Shown one piece after another: positions 16,520-25,162 of a stretch of DNA of 64,000 bases. The notes under the pieces are model-generated. The model was not told the DNA's origin. It searched no databases and worked only from the letters and a program-made list of their open reading frames with translations. The stretch's first letter is position 1. Each line of letters begins with the position of its first letter. A program made the translations under genes and the position numbers. The stretch is from Streptomyces roseoviridis. GTDB taxonomy: Bacteria; Actinomycetota; Actinomycetes; Streptomycetales; Streptomycetaceae. The DNA is taken from contig NZ_BAAAWU010000001.1 in NCBI RefSeq assembly GCF_039535235.1, positions 2,480,001 to 2,544,000 on the forward strand, written 5' to 3'.

Positions 16520-16831
16520 CTACTGCTCCTGCGGGGCGGCGGGAGCGGCGGTGACGTCCTGCTCGGGCACGCCGTGCCCGGAGCGGATGAGGTCGATCCG
16601 GCCCATCACCTTGGCCCGCAGGTCGACCGGGACGTCGTCGCTGCCGCAGCAGCGCTTGACCAGCTTCTTGACGGCCTGTTCGAGGCCGTACTTCTCCAGG
16701 CACGGGGAGCACTCCTCGAAGTGCACCTCGAACTTGGTGCATTCACCGTCGGGCATCTCTCGGTCGAGGAACTCGTAGAGATGGTCCAGGACCTCTGAGC
16801 AGTCCGTCTCGTGCGGGTCTCCGCAGCTCAT
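16520..16831 (-). CDS. rsrA: RsrA, redox-sensing zinc anti-sigma factor
   Basis: A 103-residue protein that holds SigR inactive under reducing conditions and releases it when its thiols are oxidised. The zinc-binding anti-sigma (ZAS) pattern H-x3-C-x2-C appears as HFEECSPC, with H37, C41 and C44. Further cysteines sit at 3, 11, 31, 61 and 62, matching the known Streptomyces RsrA. C11 is the residue that forms the regulatory disulphide. The ATG at 16831 overlaps the sigR stop by four bases, giving coupled synthesis of sigma and anti-sigma factor. It is followed by a strong terminator. Confidence 0.96.
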   Translation of the reverse strand: MSCGDPHETDCSEVLDHLYEFLDREMPDGECTKFEVHFEECSPCLEKYGLEQAVKKLVKRCCGSDDVPVDLRAKVMGRIDLIRSGHGVPEQDVTAAPAAPQEQ

Positions 16832-17484
16832 GAGCCCGAGCCTTTCAGATCGTGCGTCGACTCTCCGGCGCCCGCCGGTACCAGCCCGCGCTCACGGGCG
16901 TAGTCCTCGAGCATGCCGCGCAGCTGGCGGCGACCCCGGTGCAGCCGGGACATCACCGTACCGATGGGTGTCCCCATGATGTCCGCGATCTCCTTGTACG
17001 CAAAGCCCTCGACGTCGGCGAGATAGACGGCGATGCGGAACTCCTCGGGAATCGCCTGCAGCGCTTCCTTCACGTCCGAGTCCGGCAGGTGGTCGAGGGC
17101 CTGCGACTCGGCCGAACGCAGTCCGGTCGACATGTGCGACTCGGCGCGGGCGAGCTGCCAGTCCTCGATCTCCTCGGCAGCGGAGCGCTGGGGCTCGCGC
17201 TGCTTCTTGCGGTACGAGTTGATGAAGGTGTTGGTGAGGATGCGGTACAGCCACGCCTTGAGGTTCGTGCCCTCGCGGAACTGGTGGAAGGATCCGTACG
17301 CCTTGGCGTAGGTCTCCTGCACCAGGTCCTCCGCGTCCGCGGGGTTGCGCGTCATGCGCAGCGCGGCCGAGTACATCTGGTCGAGGTAGCCGAGGGCGTC
17401 CCGCTCGAAGCGCGCGTTGCGCTCCTCGGTCGTCTCCTCGGGGCCGTCGTCGGTCCCTGTGTCGGTCCCAGTGACCGGACCCAC
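16828..17484 (-). CDS. sigR: SigR, ECF sigma factor for thiol-oxidative stress
   Basis: The canonical form is 218 residues from a GTG at 17484 that follows GGAGGA. Region 2 contains [20 protein letters not shown] and region 4 contains [20 protein letters not shown]. The open frame continues upstream, with ATG codons at 17649 and 17682 that would add about 55 to 66 residues; Streptomyces is known to make a longer unstable SigR isoform in addition to the short one. The factor directs transcription from GGAAT-N18-GTT promoters of thioredoxin, mycothiol and proteostasis genes. Such a promoter lies directly upstream at 17696-17721, giving positive feedback, and another precedes the mycoredoxin gene in this window. 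Confidence 0.95.
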   Translation of the reverse strand: MGPVTGTDTGTDDGPEETTEERNARFERDALGYLDQMYSAALRMTRNPADAEDLVQETYAKAYGSFHQFREGTNLKAWLYRILTNTFINSYRKKQREPQRSAAEEIEDWQLARAESHMSTGLRSAESQALDHLPDSDVKEALQAIPEEFRIAVYLADVEGFAYKEIADIMGTPIGTVMSRLHRGRRQLRGMLEDYARERGLVPAGAGESTHDLKGSGS

Positions 17485-17695
17485 CTCCTCCAGCGCTGCG
17501 GCGAACCCGAACGCGGACCCGCTCGCTTCGGAGGATAGACGAGGAACCGCTCCGCCCGCCGCCCGAATAGGGCGGGCCTTGGGCCCCGGCAGGACCGTCC
17601 AGTCGAGGTCAGCGGCCTGCGGGCGCTCCGGGCAGATGGTCGAACCCATGCGACGGACTCCCTCTTCCTTGCTTTCGAGCATCGATGTCCGTCAC

Positions 17696-17721
17696 AACAG
17701 CGGTTCCCCGCCCCGCATTCC
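17696..17721 (-). promoter_or_regulatory. SigR-dependent autoregulatory promoter
   Basis: On the minus strand GGAAT (17721-17717) is followed after exactly 18 bases by GTT (17698-17696), the SigR consensus. Transcription would start about 17690, only some eight bases before the upstream ATG at 17682, so the transcript is suited to produce the long isoform. Confidence 0.85.
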
Positions 17722-17738
17722 CGGCGGCGGCCTCCCGC

Positions 17739-18371
17739 TCAGCGGAGTGCCGTGATCCACTCCCCGACCGCACGGACGATCGTGTCCACGGCCTCGTCCT
17801 GGGTGAGCGGGGCGCGCTTGGGGACGGCGAAGCCGTGGTCGCCGTGCGGAACCTCGGCGAGGGTGTACGGGCCGGCGGGGAACTCGTCCGGCCTGCCGAA
17901 GGGGTCGTTGCCGCCCTGCACGACGAGGGTCGGGACGCCCGCGCCGAGGAGCTCGTCGGCCCGGGACCTCTCGGGCCGGCCCGGCGGGTGCAGCGGGAAG
18001 CTCAGGGCGAGCACGGCGCTCGCGCCGAGCTCCTGGGCGGTGCGGCAGGCGACCCGGGCGCCGGCGCTGCGGCCACCGGAGATCACCGGCAGGCCGGGGG
18101 CGGCGAGCGCGGGCCACAGGCCGCGCCAGCCGGTGTCCAGGGTCTTCGGGGCGGGGGCGACCTTCTTGCCGGCGACCCGCCAGGGCTGCTCGACCAGGGC
18201 CACGGTCACGCCCTCGGCGGGCAGTGCGGCGGCCAGGGCCCGCAGGTCACGCGCCTCGATGCCGCCGCCCGCGCCGTGGCTCACGGCGAGCACGGTCCAC
18301 GGCTTCTTCGCGGCGTGCCAGGTGATCCGGGCGTCCCCGGCGTCGGTCGGAACGATCTCGCTCTTCGTCAC
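17739..18371 (-). CDS. Alpha/beta-hydrolase, dienelactone-hydrolase or Tex30-like
   Basis: A 210-residue soluble alpha/beta-fold protein. SHGAGGG near residue 31 is the oxyanion-hole loop. SGGRSAGAR near 98 carries the nucleophile-elbow serine (G-x-S-x-G form GRSAG). A C-terminal HGDHGF supplies the catalytic histidine, and VVQGGNDPFG the acidic residue. Small proteins of this type are annotated as dienelactone hydrolase family or KANL3/Tex30 hydrolases; substrates are unknown. The gene ends 17 bases before the SigR promoter on the same strand, so read-through into sigR is possible. Confidence 0.83.
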   Translation of the reverse strand: MTKSEIVPTDAGDARITWHAAKKPWTVLAVSHGAGGGIEARDLRALAAALPAEGVTVALVEQPWRVAGKKVAPAPKTLDTGWRGLWPALAAPGLPVISGGRSAGARVACRTAQELGASAVLALSFPLHPPGRPERSRADELLGAGVPTLVVQGGNDPFGRPDEFPAGPYTLAEVPHGDHGFAVPKRAPLTQDEAVDTIVRAVGEWITALR

Positions 18372-18507
18372 GTCCCCATCCTGCCGCGCGGAGCCACCGG
18401 ACTCCCGTCCTGCCGCGCGGGCCGCCCGGGTCGCCGCCCTGCCGCGCGGGCCGCCGGGCTCCCGTCCTGCCGCGCCGCGGGCCGGGAGCGCGGCCTCGGC
18501 CTCGGCC
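18372..18507. repeat. Direct repeats between the hydrolase and SRAP genes
   Basis: The 12-base core CCTGCCGCGCGG or a close variant occurs four times, near 18380, 18409, 18438 and 18466, about 29 bases apart. The region holds no gene. It looks like local slippage duplication rather than a regulatory array, though this is not certain. Confidence 0.5.
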
Positions 18508-19323
18508 TCAGAAGAGCGTGGCCTCCTCCGGACCGTCCAGTTCCTTCAGGAGCTCCGGCCCGTTGTTCCGTACGTTGCTGACCGCCGTCGCCACCGGATA
18601 GGCCCGCATCAGGCCCTCCGGCGGCGGGGCGAGCAGCGAGCGCAGCTCCTCCACGTCGGTGCGGGCCGGGTCCAGCCAGGCGTCCCAGCGGTCCGGGGTG
18701 AGCATCAGCGGCATCCGGGGGTGGATGTCGGCGAGCGAGCGCGGCCCCTCGGCGGGGGCCACGCCGAGCGGACCGGTCTCCGCGTCCGTGGTGAGCACCG
18801 AGCAGGTCACCCACCATGCCTGCGGGCGGTCGTCCGGGAGGGTGCGGTCCCGCCAGAACTCGTAGAGTCCGGCCATGGCGAACACGGAGCCGTCGGCCGG
18901 GGTCACGAAGTACGGCTGCTTGCGGGGCCGCTTCCGCTTCCCCTCGACCTCCAGCTCCCGCTCGTCGGTGCCGGTCACCCACTCGTAGTAGCCGTCGGCG
19001 GGCAGGATGCAGCGGCGGGCCGAGAAGGCCCGCTTGAAGGAGGGCTTCTCGTGCACGGTCTCCGCCCGTGCGTTGATCATCCGGGCCGCGCCCTCCGGGC
19101 TCTTCGCCCAGGACGGGACCAGTCCCCACTTCAGGGTGCGCATCTGCCGAACCGGCCGGGGCGATTCCGCGTCTTTGAGAGGGCGCTCCAGGATCGCGTG
19201 GACCTCTTTGGTGGGGGCCACGTTCCAGTCGGGGGCGAGGGTCTCCTCGGGCTCCCACTTCTCGACCTCGAAGACGTCCACGAGGTCCTCGGGCCGCCGG
19301 CTCGCTGCATACCGTCCGCACAT
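18508..19323 (-). CDS. SRAP (HMCES/YedK-type) abasic-site shielding protein
   Basis: A 271-residue protein starting MCGRY. After loss of Met1 the exposed C2 forms a thiazolidine link with abasic sites in single-stranded DNA, the known SRAP/YedK chemistry. The conserved NVAPT near residue 42, NARAETV near 92, CILPADGYYEW near 112, and the late AVSNVRN with H-x-R-M-P-L (HPRMPLML) are all present. The frame is open upstream, but the ATG at 19323 gives the obligatory N-terminal Cys and was chosen for that reason. It protects replication forks at abasic sites. It is monocistronic, divergent from the M50B-like gene. Confidence 0.92.
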   Translation of the reverse strand: MCGRYAASRRPEDLVDVFEVEKWEPEETLAPDWNVAPTKEVHAILERPLKDAESPRPVRQMRTLKWGLVPSWAKSPEGAARMINARAETVHEKPSFKRAFSARRCILPADGYYEWVTGTDERELEVEGKRKRPRKQPYFVTPADGSVFAMAGLYEFWRDRTLPDDRPQAWWVTCSVLTTDAETGPLGVAPAEGPRSLADIHPRMPLMLTPDRWDAWLDPARTDVEELRSLLAPPPEGLMRAYPVATAVSNVRNNGPELLKELDGPEEATLF

Positions 19324-19385
19324 ACGTGCCACGATGCCACGTCCCACCCGTCACCCGACCGCACTACCGAGGAGCCCGTGCCCCC

Positions 19386-20072
19386 ATGACCGAAGTCCTC
19401 GGCACCCAGCCCGCGCCCGCCCAGTGGATCGTGATCGCCACGGCGGTCGCCGCCCTCGCCGCGGTGCTGCCCCGCCCGTTGTGGCGGCTGTCGCGGAACG
19501 CGATCACCATCGCGCACGAGGGCGGCCACGGTCTGGTCGCGCTGGTGACCGGGCGGCGGCTGCAGTCGATCCGGCTGCACTCCGACACCAGCGGCCTCAC
19601 CGTCTCGCGGGGCCGCCCGACCGGCCTCGGCATGATCCTGACGGCCGCGGCCGGCTACACCGCCGCCCCGCTGCTCGGCCTCGGCGGCGCCGCGCTCCTC
19701 GGCTCCCACCGCGTCACGCTGCTGCTGTGGCTGGCCACGGCGCTGCTGATCGCGATGCTGGTCATGGTGCGCAACGCGTACGGGATCTTCACCGTGCTGC
19801 TCACCGGCGCGCTGTTCCTCCTCGTCTCCTGGCTGACCGGTCCGGCCGTGCAGTCCGTGTTCGCGTACGCGGCGGTCTGGTTCCTGCTGCTCGGCGGGGT
19901 GCGGCCGGCGTTCGAACTGCAGGCGAAGCGCCGCCACGGCGGGGCCGGGGACTCCGACGCCGACCAGCTCGCCCGGCTCACCCATGTGCCGGCTCCGCTG
20001 TGGCTGTTCTTCTTCCACGCGGTGTCCCTGTCGGCCCTGATCGGCGGCTTCCGCTGGCTCGTACGGTGGTGA
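19386..20072 (+). CDS. M50B-type membrane metalloprotease-like protein
   Basis: A 228-residue membrane protein with about six helices. ITIAHEGGHGLVALVTG near residue 41 contains an H-E-x-x-H zinc motif (HEGGH) inside the membrane, as in site-2-protease-like M50B proteins. The second conserved ligand (usually N/D-P-x-x-D-G) is not evident. Proteolytic activity is therefore plausible but not certain. The ATG at 19386 follows a short run of C residues without a strong ribosome site. It is followed 20 bases later by aroA on the same strand, and the two may share transcription. Confidence 0.8.
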   Translation: MTEVLGTQPAPAQWIVIATAVAALAAVLPRPLWRLSRNAITIAHEGGHGLVALVTGRRLQSIRLHSDTSGLTVSRGRPTGLGMILTAAAGYTAAPLLGLGGAALLGSHRVTLLLWLATALLIAMLVMVRNAYGIFTVLLTGALFLLVSWLTGPAVQSVFAYAAVWFLLLGGVRPAFELQAKRRHGGAGDSDADQLARLTHVPAPLWLFFFHAVSLSALIGGFRWLVRW

Positions 20073-20092
20073 CGCCCCCGTAAAGTGAGGGC

Positions 20093-21421
20093 ATGACCGA
20101 AAGCTCCGCGCAGCCCGATCCGCTCACCGGCCTCTGGCCCGCCCCGTACGCGGGCGGCCCCGTCGACGCCACCGTCACCGTGCCCGGATCCAAGTCGGTC
20201 ACCAACCGGGCCCTGGTGCTCGCGGCGCTGGCCGCCGAGCCGGGCTGGCTGCGCCGGCCGCTGCGCTCGCGCGACACCCTGCTGATGGCGGAGGCGCTGC
20301 GCACCCTGGGCGTGAAGATCGACGAGGGCATGGGTCCCGACGGCACGGGCGAGGCCTGGCGGGTCATCCCGGCCGGGCTGCGCGGTCCGGCGACCGTCGA
20401 CGTCGGCAACGCGGGCACCGTCATGCGCTTCCTGCCGCCGGTCGCCGCCCTCGCCGACGGGCCGGTCCGCTTCGACGGCGACCCGCGCTCCCACGAGCGC
20501 CCGCTGCACGGGGTGATCGACGCGCTGCGCGCGCTCGGGGCCCGGATCGACGACGACGGGCGCGGCGCGCTGCCGATGACCGTGCACGGCGGCGGCGGTG
20601 TGGAGGGCGGTGTCGTGGAGATCGACGCCTCCTCGTCGTCCCAGTTCGTCAGCGCCCTGCTGCTGTCGGGCGCCCGGTTCAACCACGGTGTGGAGGTGCG
20701 GCACGTCGGCGGCCGGCTGCCCTCGCTGCCGCACATCCGGATGACGGTCGACATGCTGCGGGCGGTCGGCGCGCAGGTCGACGAGCCGGAGCACGGCGGG
20801 CAGCCGAACGTGTGGCGGGTGGCGCCGTCCGCGCTGCTCGGCCGCGACCTGGTCGTCGAGCCGGACCTGTCGAACGCCCAGCCGTTCCTGGCGGCCGCGC
20901 TGGTCACCGGCGGCCGGGTCACCGTGCCGGACTGGCCCGCCAGGACCACCCAGCCCGGTGACGCGCTGCGGGAGATCTTCACCGAGATGGGTGGCTCCTG
21001 CGAGCTCACCGACCGGGGGCTGACCTTCACCGGCGGCGGCCGGATCCACGGCATCGACGTCGACCTCGGCGAGGTCGGCGAACTCACCCCGGGCATCGCC
21101 GCCGTGGCGGCCCTGGCCGACTCGCCCTCGACGCTGCGCGGCGTGGCGCATCTGCGGCTGCACGAGACGGACCGGCTGGCCGCCCTGACCAAGGAGATCA
21201 ACGGGCTCGGCGGAGACGTCACGGAGACCGAGGACGGCCTCCACATCCGGCCGCGCCCGCTGCGCGGCGGCGTCTTCCACACGTACCACGACCACCGGAT
21301 GGCGACGGCGGGCGCGATCATCGGCCTGGCCGTCGACGGCGTGGAGATCGAGAACGTGAGGACGACCGAGAAGACCTTGCCCGACTTCCCGAGGATGTGG
21401 ACCGAAATGCTCGGAGTCTGA
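20093..21421 (+). CDS. aroA: 3-phosphoshikimate 1-carboxyvinyltransferase (EPSP synthase)
   Basis: A 442-residue enzyme of the shikimate pathway that joins phosphoenolpyruvate to shikimate-3-phosphate, leading to chorismate and the aromatic amino acids. [18 protein letters not shown] near residue 33 carries the substrate-binding Lys and Ser, [11 protein letters not shown] near 105 is the PEP site, and [12 protein letters not shown] near 362 is the second PEP site. GTGAGGGC precedes the ATG. The stop is four bases from the rsgA ATG, so aroA and rsgA form a two-gene operon, a common Streptomyces arrangement. Confidence 0.95.
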   Translation: MTESSAQPDPLTGLWPAPYAGGPVDATVTVPGSKSVTNRALVLAALAAEPGWLRRPLRSRDTLLMAEALRTLGVKIDEGMGPDGTGEAWRVIPAGLRGPATVDVGNAGTVMRFLPPVAALADGPVRFDGDPRSHERPLHGVIDALRALGARIDDDGRGALPMTVHGGGGVEGGVVEIDASSSSQFVSALLLSGARFNHGVEVRHVGGRLPSLPHIRMTVDMLRAVGAQVDEPEHGGQPNVWRVAPSALLGRDLVVEPDLSNAQPFLAAALVTGGRVTVPDWPARTTQPGDALREIFTEMGGSCELTDRGLTFTGGGRIHGIDVDLGEVGELTPGIAAVAALADSPSTLRGVAHLRLHETDRLAALTKEINGLGGDVTETEDGLHIRPRPLRGGVFHTYHDHRMATAGAIIGLAVDGVEIENVRTTEKTLPDFPRMWTEMLGV

Positions 21422-21424
21422 GCG

Positions 21425-22435
21425 ATGCGGCGTTACGGCAAGCACACCGACGAGGACGACATCCGCCAGCGGCCCAACCGCAAGGGCAACCGGCCCCGTA
21501 CGACCATCCGGCCCAAGCACGAGGACGCCGTCGAGGGCATGGTCCTCACCGTCGACCGCGGCCGGCTGACGTGCCTGGTCGGGGACCGGGTCGTCATGGC
21601 GATGAAGGCGCGCGAGCTGGGCCGCAAGGCCGCCGTGGTCGGTGACCGGGTGTCCCTGGTGGGCGACCTGTCCGGCGAGAAGGACACCCTGGCGCGGATC
21701 GTGCGGATCGGCGAGCGCAGCTCGGTGCTGCGGCGCACGGCCGACGACGACGACCCGTACGAGCGGGTGGTGGTGGCCAACGCCGACCAGCTGGCGATCG
21801 TGACCGCGCTCGCCGACCCCGAGCCGCGCCCGCGCCTGATCGACCGCTGTCTGGTCGCGGCCTTCGACGGCGGGCTCACCCCCTTCCTGGTGCTGACGAA
21901 GTCGGACCTGGCGCCGCCGGACAAGATCCTTGAGCTGTACGGCGCCCTGGACATCCCGTACGTGGTGGTGAACCGCGAGGAGCTGTACGACGGCGGGGCG
22001 GCGGACCGGGTGCGGGAGTACCTGGGCGACCGGGTGACCGCGTTCGTGGGGCACTCCGGCGTGGGCAAGACGACGCTGGTGAACGCGCTGGTGCCCGAGG
22101 AGCGGCGGCGGATCACCGGTCACGTGAACGCGGTGACCGGCCGCGGCCGGCACACCACCACCTCGGCGCTCGCGCTGCCGCTGGACAAGACGGACGGCTG
22201 GGTCATCGACACGCCGGGCGTGCGGTCCTTCGGCCTGCACCACGTCGACCCGTCCCGGGTCATCCACGCCTTCCCGGACCTGGAGCCGGGCACGGAACAG
22301 TGCCCGCGGGCGTGCAGTCACGACGAGCCGGACTGCGCGCTGGACGCCTGGGTGGCGGAGGGGCACGCGGATCCGGCCCGGCTGTACTCGCTGCGGCGGC
22401 TGCTGGCGACGCGCGAGCGGCGCGAGGGCGACTGA
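21425..22435 (+). CDS. rsgA: Ribosome small-subunit-dependent GTPase
   Basis: A 336-residue circularly permuted GTPase that assists late 30S ribosome maturation. An N-terminal OB-fold covers about 30-110 (GMVLTVDRGRLTCLVGDRVV). TKSDL is the G4 motif, preceding the P-loop GHSGVGKTT near 203 and the DTPG G3 motif near 263. The permuted motif order identifies the family. A C-terminal zinc cluster follows, C-x4-C-x-H-x5-C, seen as CPRACSHDEPDC. It is co-transcribed with aroA. No oddity was seen. Confidence 0.95.
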   Translation: MRRYGKHTDEDDIRQRPNRKGNRPRTTIRPKHEDAVEGMVLTVDRGRLTCLVGDRVVMAMKARELGRKAAVVGDRVSLVGDLSGEKDTLARIVRIGERSSVLRRTADDDDPYERVVVANADQLAIVTALADPEPRPRLIDRCLVAAFDGGLTPFLVLTKSDLAPPDKILELYGALDIPYVVVNREELYDGGAADRVREYLGDRVTAFVGHSGVGKTTLVNALVPEERRRITGHVNAVTGRGRHTTTSALALPLDKTDGWVIDTPGVRSFGLHHVDPSRVIHAFPDLEPGTEQCPRACSHDEPDCALDAWVAEGHADPARLYSLRRLLATRERREGD

Positions 22436-22618
22436 CCGGAGGCCCGTGGAGGGCGGCTGACCGGAGGGCCCGCCGGAGGGCGGCTGTCCTGGCCCGGCCT
22501 CGGGCGGCCGGCGACGCGTCACCCGGATCGCGCACGTTTGCGGGTCACGACCGTCGGTAAGTGCATAATCGCACCGAGCGAGACGAAGCAGTCACCGACG
22601 GCGTGGGAGGCACTTGCG

Positions 22619-22942
22619 ATGGCGTGGCTGCTGGTGGTGGTCGCCGGACTGCTCGAGACCGGTTTCGCGGTGTGTCTGAAGCTCTCGCACGGCTTCACCC
22701 GGCTGTGGCCCACGGTCGCCTTCGCCTGCTTCGCGCTCGGCAGCTTCGGCCTGCTGACCCTCGCGCTGCGCAAGCTCGACGTCGGGCCGGCGTACGCGGT
22801 GTGGACCGGGATCGGGGCGGCGGGGACGGCGATCTACGGGATGGTGTTCCTCGGCGACCTGGTGTCCACGCTCAAGATCGTCTCGATCACGCTGGTGATC
22901 GTCGGCGTCATCGGCCTCCAGCTGTCGGGCTCCGCGCACTGA
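22619..22942 (+). CDS. Small multidrug resistance (SMR) family transporter
   Basis: A 107-residue protein with four membrane helices. It begins MAWLLVVVAGLLETGFAVCLKLS, where the membrane-embedded Glu at about residue 13 is the proton/substrate-coupling residue of the SMR family. YAVWTGIGAAGTAIYG near 62 is also typical. The ATG at 22619 has GTGGGAGG upstream. Such transporters export quaternary ammonium compounds or guanidinium, and the sequence class cannot be decided here. A CATAAT hexamer at 22564-22569 may be its -10. The last 109 bases overlap the 3' end of the convergent TetR gene. Confidence 0.88.
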   Translation: MAWLLVVVAGLLETGFAVCLKLSHGFTRLWPTVAFACFALGSFGLLTLALRKLDVGPAYAVWTGIGAAGTAIYGMVFLGDLVSTLKIVSITLVIVGVIGLQLSGSAH

Positions 22943-23628
22943 ACCGCGGCTCCGGGGGGCCCTGCGGTCCGGGCGGTCCGCGGCGACCGCTGGGGCGACG
23001 ACAGCGGCGGCGGTTGCGGGGACGGCTGCGAGACCACCGGCGCGGAGGCCACCACGTAGGACAGCGCGAGGCGCAGCGCGAGCTCGCAGGAGCGGACGGC
23101 CGCCCGCGGGTCCTCGGCGAGCAGCGCGGCCGCCCGGTCCCTGGCCTGGACGAGCAGCTCCGCCGGTGAGGGCACCCCGGCGTCGGCCCGCCGCTGTTCG
23201 GGCACGGCGGCGGCGCGGGTCCCGGTGCGCGCGGGCCGCGGGACGGGCAGCCGCTCGTTCCAGGCGCCGGTGAGCAGGGCGCGCAGCACGGGCCGGGCGG
23301 CGGCCGCGGCGACCGTCCACTCGGCGGCGGCGACCAGCCGGCGGGCGGGCGGCCCCGGTTCGGCGAGGGCCGTCTCGACGCCCCGCAGGTACAGGTCCGC
23401 CTCGCGCCGCACGAGCGCCCGGGCGAGTCCCTCCTTGCTGCCGAACTCGTTGTAGAGGGTCTGCCGGGAGACCCGGGCGGCGGTGGCGACGTCGACCATC
23501 CGCACCGCGGACCAGGGCAGCGTGACGAGCGCCGCGAGGGCCGCGTCGAGCAGGGCCTCGCGGGCCATCGGCGCCGTGCGGGTCCTGGGCGTCCTCGCCG
23601 CCTTCGGCGTCTTCGGGGCAGTCGGCAT
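22834..23628 (-). CDS. TetR-family transcriptional regulator
   Basis: A 264-residue protein from ATG at 23628 (GGGAGG six bases upstream). The N-terminal helix-turn-helix at about 35-65 reads MVDVATAARVSRQTLYNEFG with the following KEGLARAL, a typical TetR DNA-binding domain. The C-terminal ligand domain is Ala/Leu-rich. The final about 60 residues are Pro/Ser/Arg-rich low-complexity sequence and lie antisense across the end of the SMR gene by 109 bases. The normal stop may have been lost and the tail added. It probably regulates the convergent SMR transporter gene or genes elsewhere; the target is inferred from proximity. Confidence 0.85.
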   Translation of the reverse strand: MPTAPKTPKAARTPRTRTAPMAREALLDAALAALVTLPWSAVRMVDVATAARVSRQTLYNEFGSKEGLARALVRREADLYLRGVETALAEPGPPARRLVAAAEWTVAAAAARPVLRALLTGAWNERLPVPRPARTGTRAAAVPEQRRADAGVPSPAELLVQARDRAAALLAEDPRAAVRSCELALRLALSYVVASAPVVSQPSPQPPPLSSPQRSPRTARTAGPPGAAVQCAEPDSWRPMTPTITSVIETILSVDTRSPRNTIP

Positions 23629-23734
23629 CGTCGCCTCCCGGCCGGGTCGGTACTGCGCACAGCGTTGACGGACGGCCACGCACTGTCAAGGGCCGCGGCG
23701 GGGCGACGCGCCTTCGGGGGATAGAGTTTCGACC

Positions 23735-24547
23735 ATGGCCGATTACCACGACGATCTGCGTCTCGCCCATGTCCTCGCGGATGCCGCGGACGCGGCCACC
23801 ATGGACCGGTTCCAGGCGCTCGACCTGAAGGTCGAGACGAAGCCCGACATGACTCCGGTGAGCGAGGCCGACAAGGCGGCGGAGGAGCTGATCCGGGGCC
23901 AGTTGCAGCGTGCCAGGCCCCGGGACGCGATCCTCGGCGAGGAGTACGGCGTGGAGGGCACGGGCCCGCGCCGCTGGGTCGTCGACCCGATCGACGGCAC
24001 CAAGAACTACGTGCGCGGGGTGCCCGTGTGGGCGACGCTGATCGCGCTGATGGAGGCCGGGGAGACCGGTTTCCAGCCGGTGGTGGGCGTGGTCTCGGCG
24101 CCCGCGCTCGGCCGCCGCTGGTGGGCGGCGAAGGGGCTCGGCGCCTACACCGGGCGGAGCCTTGCGTCGGCGACCCGCATCGGGGTGTCGAAGGTCGGCC
24201 GCCTGGAGGACGCCTCGTTCGCGTACTCGAGCCTGAGCGGCTGGGAGGAGCGCGGCCGGCTGGACGGCTTCCTCGACCTCACGCGCGCGTGTTGGCGGAC
24301 CCGGGCGTACGGCGACTTCTGGCCGTACATGATGGTGGCCGAGGGCTCGGTGGACATCTGCGCGGAGCCGGAGCTGTCGCTGTGGGACATGGCGGCCACG
24401 GCGATCGTGGTGCAGGAGGCCGGGGGCACCTTCACCGGGCTCGACGGCCGGCACGGTCCGCACAGCGGGAACGCGGCCGCGTCGAACGGTCTGCTCCACG
24501 GCGAGCTGCTCGCCTACCTCAACCAGCAGCCGTCCGCGGAGGGCTGA
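23735..24547 (+). CDS. hisN: Histidinol-phosphatase of the inositol-monophosphatase fold
   Basis: A 270-residue metal-dependent phosphatase. GEEYG near 68 and DPIDGTKNY near 86 carry the metal-binding Glu and Asp residues of the inositol monophosphatase superfamily, and [16 protein letters not shown] near 215 holds the third metal Asp. Actinobacterial members of this length make histidinol from histidinol phosphate (HisN) in histidine synthesis. No other his gene lies in the window, as is usual for hisN. A monocistronic unit starting at the ATG is likely. Confidence 0.88.
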   Translation: MADYHDDLRLAHVLADAADAATMDRFQALDLKVETKPDMTPVSEADKAAEELIRGQLQRARPRDAILGEEYGVEGTGPRRWVVDPIDGTKNYVRGVPVWATLIALMEAGETGFQPVVGVVSAPALGRRWWAAKGLGAYTGRSLASATRIGVSKVGRLEDASFAYSSLSGWEERGRLDGFLDLTRACWRTRAYGDFWPYMMVAEGSVDICAEPELSLWDMAATAIVVQEAGGTFTGLDGRHGPHSGNAAASNGLLHGELLAYLNQQPSAEG

Positions 24548-24632
24548 CCGCCCCTCAGTACTCCGGGACGCGCTTCGCGCGCCCCCTTGTCGGCTTCCCG
24601 GCCCGGTGCCACTCTGAGAATCCCCCCTTTGT

Positions 24633-24650
24633 GAACTTGTGAAAGAGTTC
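24633..24650. promoter_or_regulatory. Inverted repeat upstream of the CBS gene
   Basis: GAACT (24633-24637) and AGTTC (24646-24650) are inverted arms eight bases apart, 33 bases before the CBS-protein ATG. The spacing suits a dimeric regulator, but no known box is recognised and the arms are short. Confidence 0.3.
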
Positions 24651-24682
24651 TCGAAGTCACCGATTCGGAGGTGGTTCCCTCC

Positions 24683-25075
24683 ATGCTCGTCCGTGACGCC
24701 ATGAGCACCGTGACCCTCACCATCGGCCCCGCCCACACACTCCGCCAGGCGGCCCGTCTGATGTCGGCGCGCCGCGTCGGCGCGGCGGTCGTCCAGGACG
24801 GCGACTCCGGAGGATTCGGCATCCTCACCGAGCGCGACATCCTCAACGCGATCGGCGCCGACCGGAATCCCGACCTCGAGACCGCCGACGCCCACACCAC
24901 CCGGGACGTCGTCTTCGCCGCCCCGACCTGGACCCTCGAGGAGGCCGCGGAGGCGATGACCCGCGGCGGCTTCCGTCATCTGGTCGTCCTGGACGACCAG
25001 GGCCCGGTCGGCATCGTGTCCGTGCGCGACATCATCCGCTGCTGGCTTCCGGTGTACAGCGCCACCGCCGCCTGA
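24683..25075 (+). CDS. Tandem CBS-domain protein
   Basis: A 130-residue soluble protein consisting of two CBS domains and little else. The first starts LVRDAMSTVTLTIGP with VQDGDSGGFGILTERDI; the second has TRDVVFAAPTW and VVLDDQGPVGIVSVRDI. Such Bateman modules bind adenine nucleotides and sense energy or redox state; the partner protein is unknown. The ATG at 24683 was chosen with GGAGG eleven bases upstream; an in-frame GTG at 24671 is the alternative. A strong bidirectional terminator separates it from the convergent catalase gene. Confidence 0.85.
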   Translation: MLVRDAMSTVTLTIGPAHTLRQAARLMSARRVGAAVVQDGDSGGFGILTERDILNAIGADRNPDLETADAHTTRDVVFAAPTWTLEEAAEAMTRGGFRHLVVLDDQGPVGIVSVRDIIRCWLPVYSATAA

Positions 25076-25098
25076 CGTCCGGGACGGACGCGGACGGC

Positions 25099-25141
25099 AG
25101 AGGGCCGGACTCCCGTACGGACACGGGACGTCCGGCCCTCT
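25099..25141. terminator. Bidirectional terminator between CBS gene and katA
   Basis: AGAGGGCCGGACTCCCGT (25099-25116) pairs with the run ending at 25141 around ACGGAC, with a single-base bulge. It lies between convergent genes and ends in TCTTCT on the plus strand. Confidence 0.8.
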
Positions 25142-25162
25142 TCTCCCTACGGCAGGCGGCCG

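Noticed and set aside
22540..22620. Possible guanidine (mini-ykkC) riboswitch before the SMR gene
   Set aside because: ACGA and ACGG tetraloop-like tetramers are present, but the flanking bases do not form the needed paired stems.
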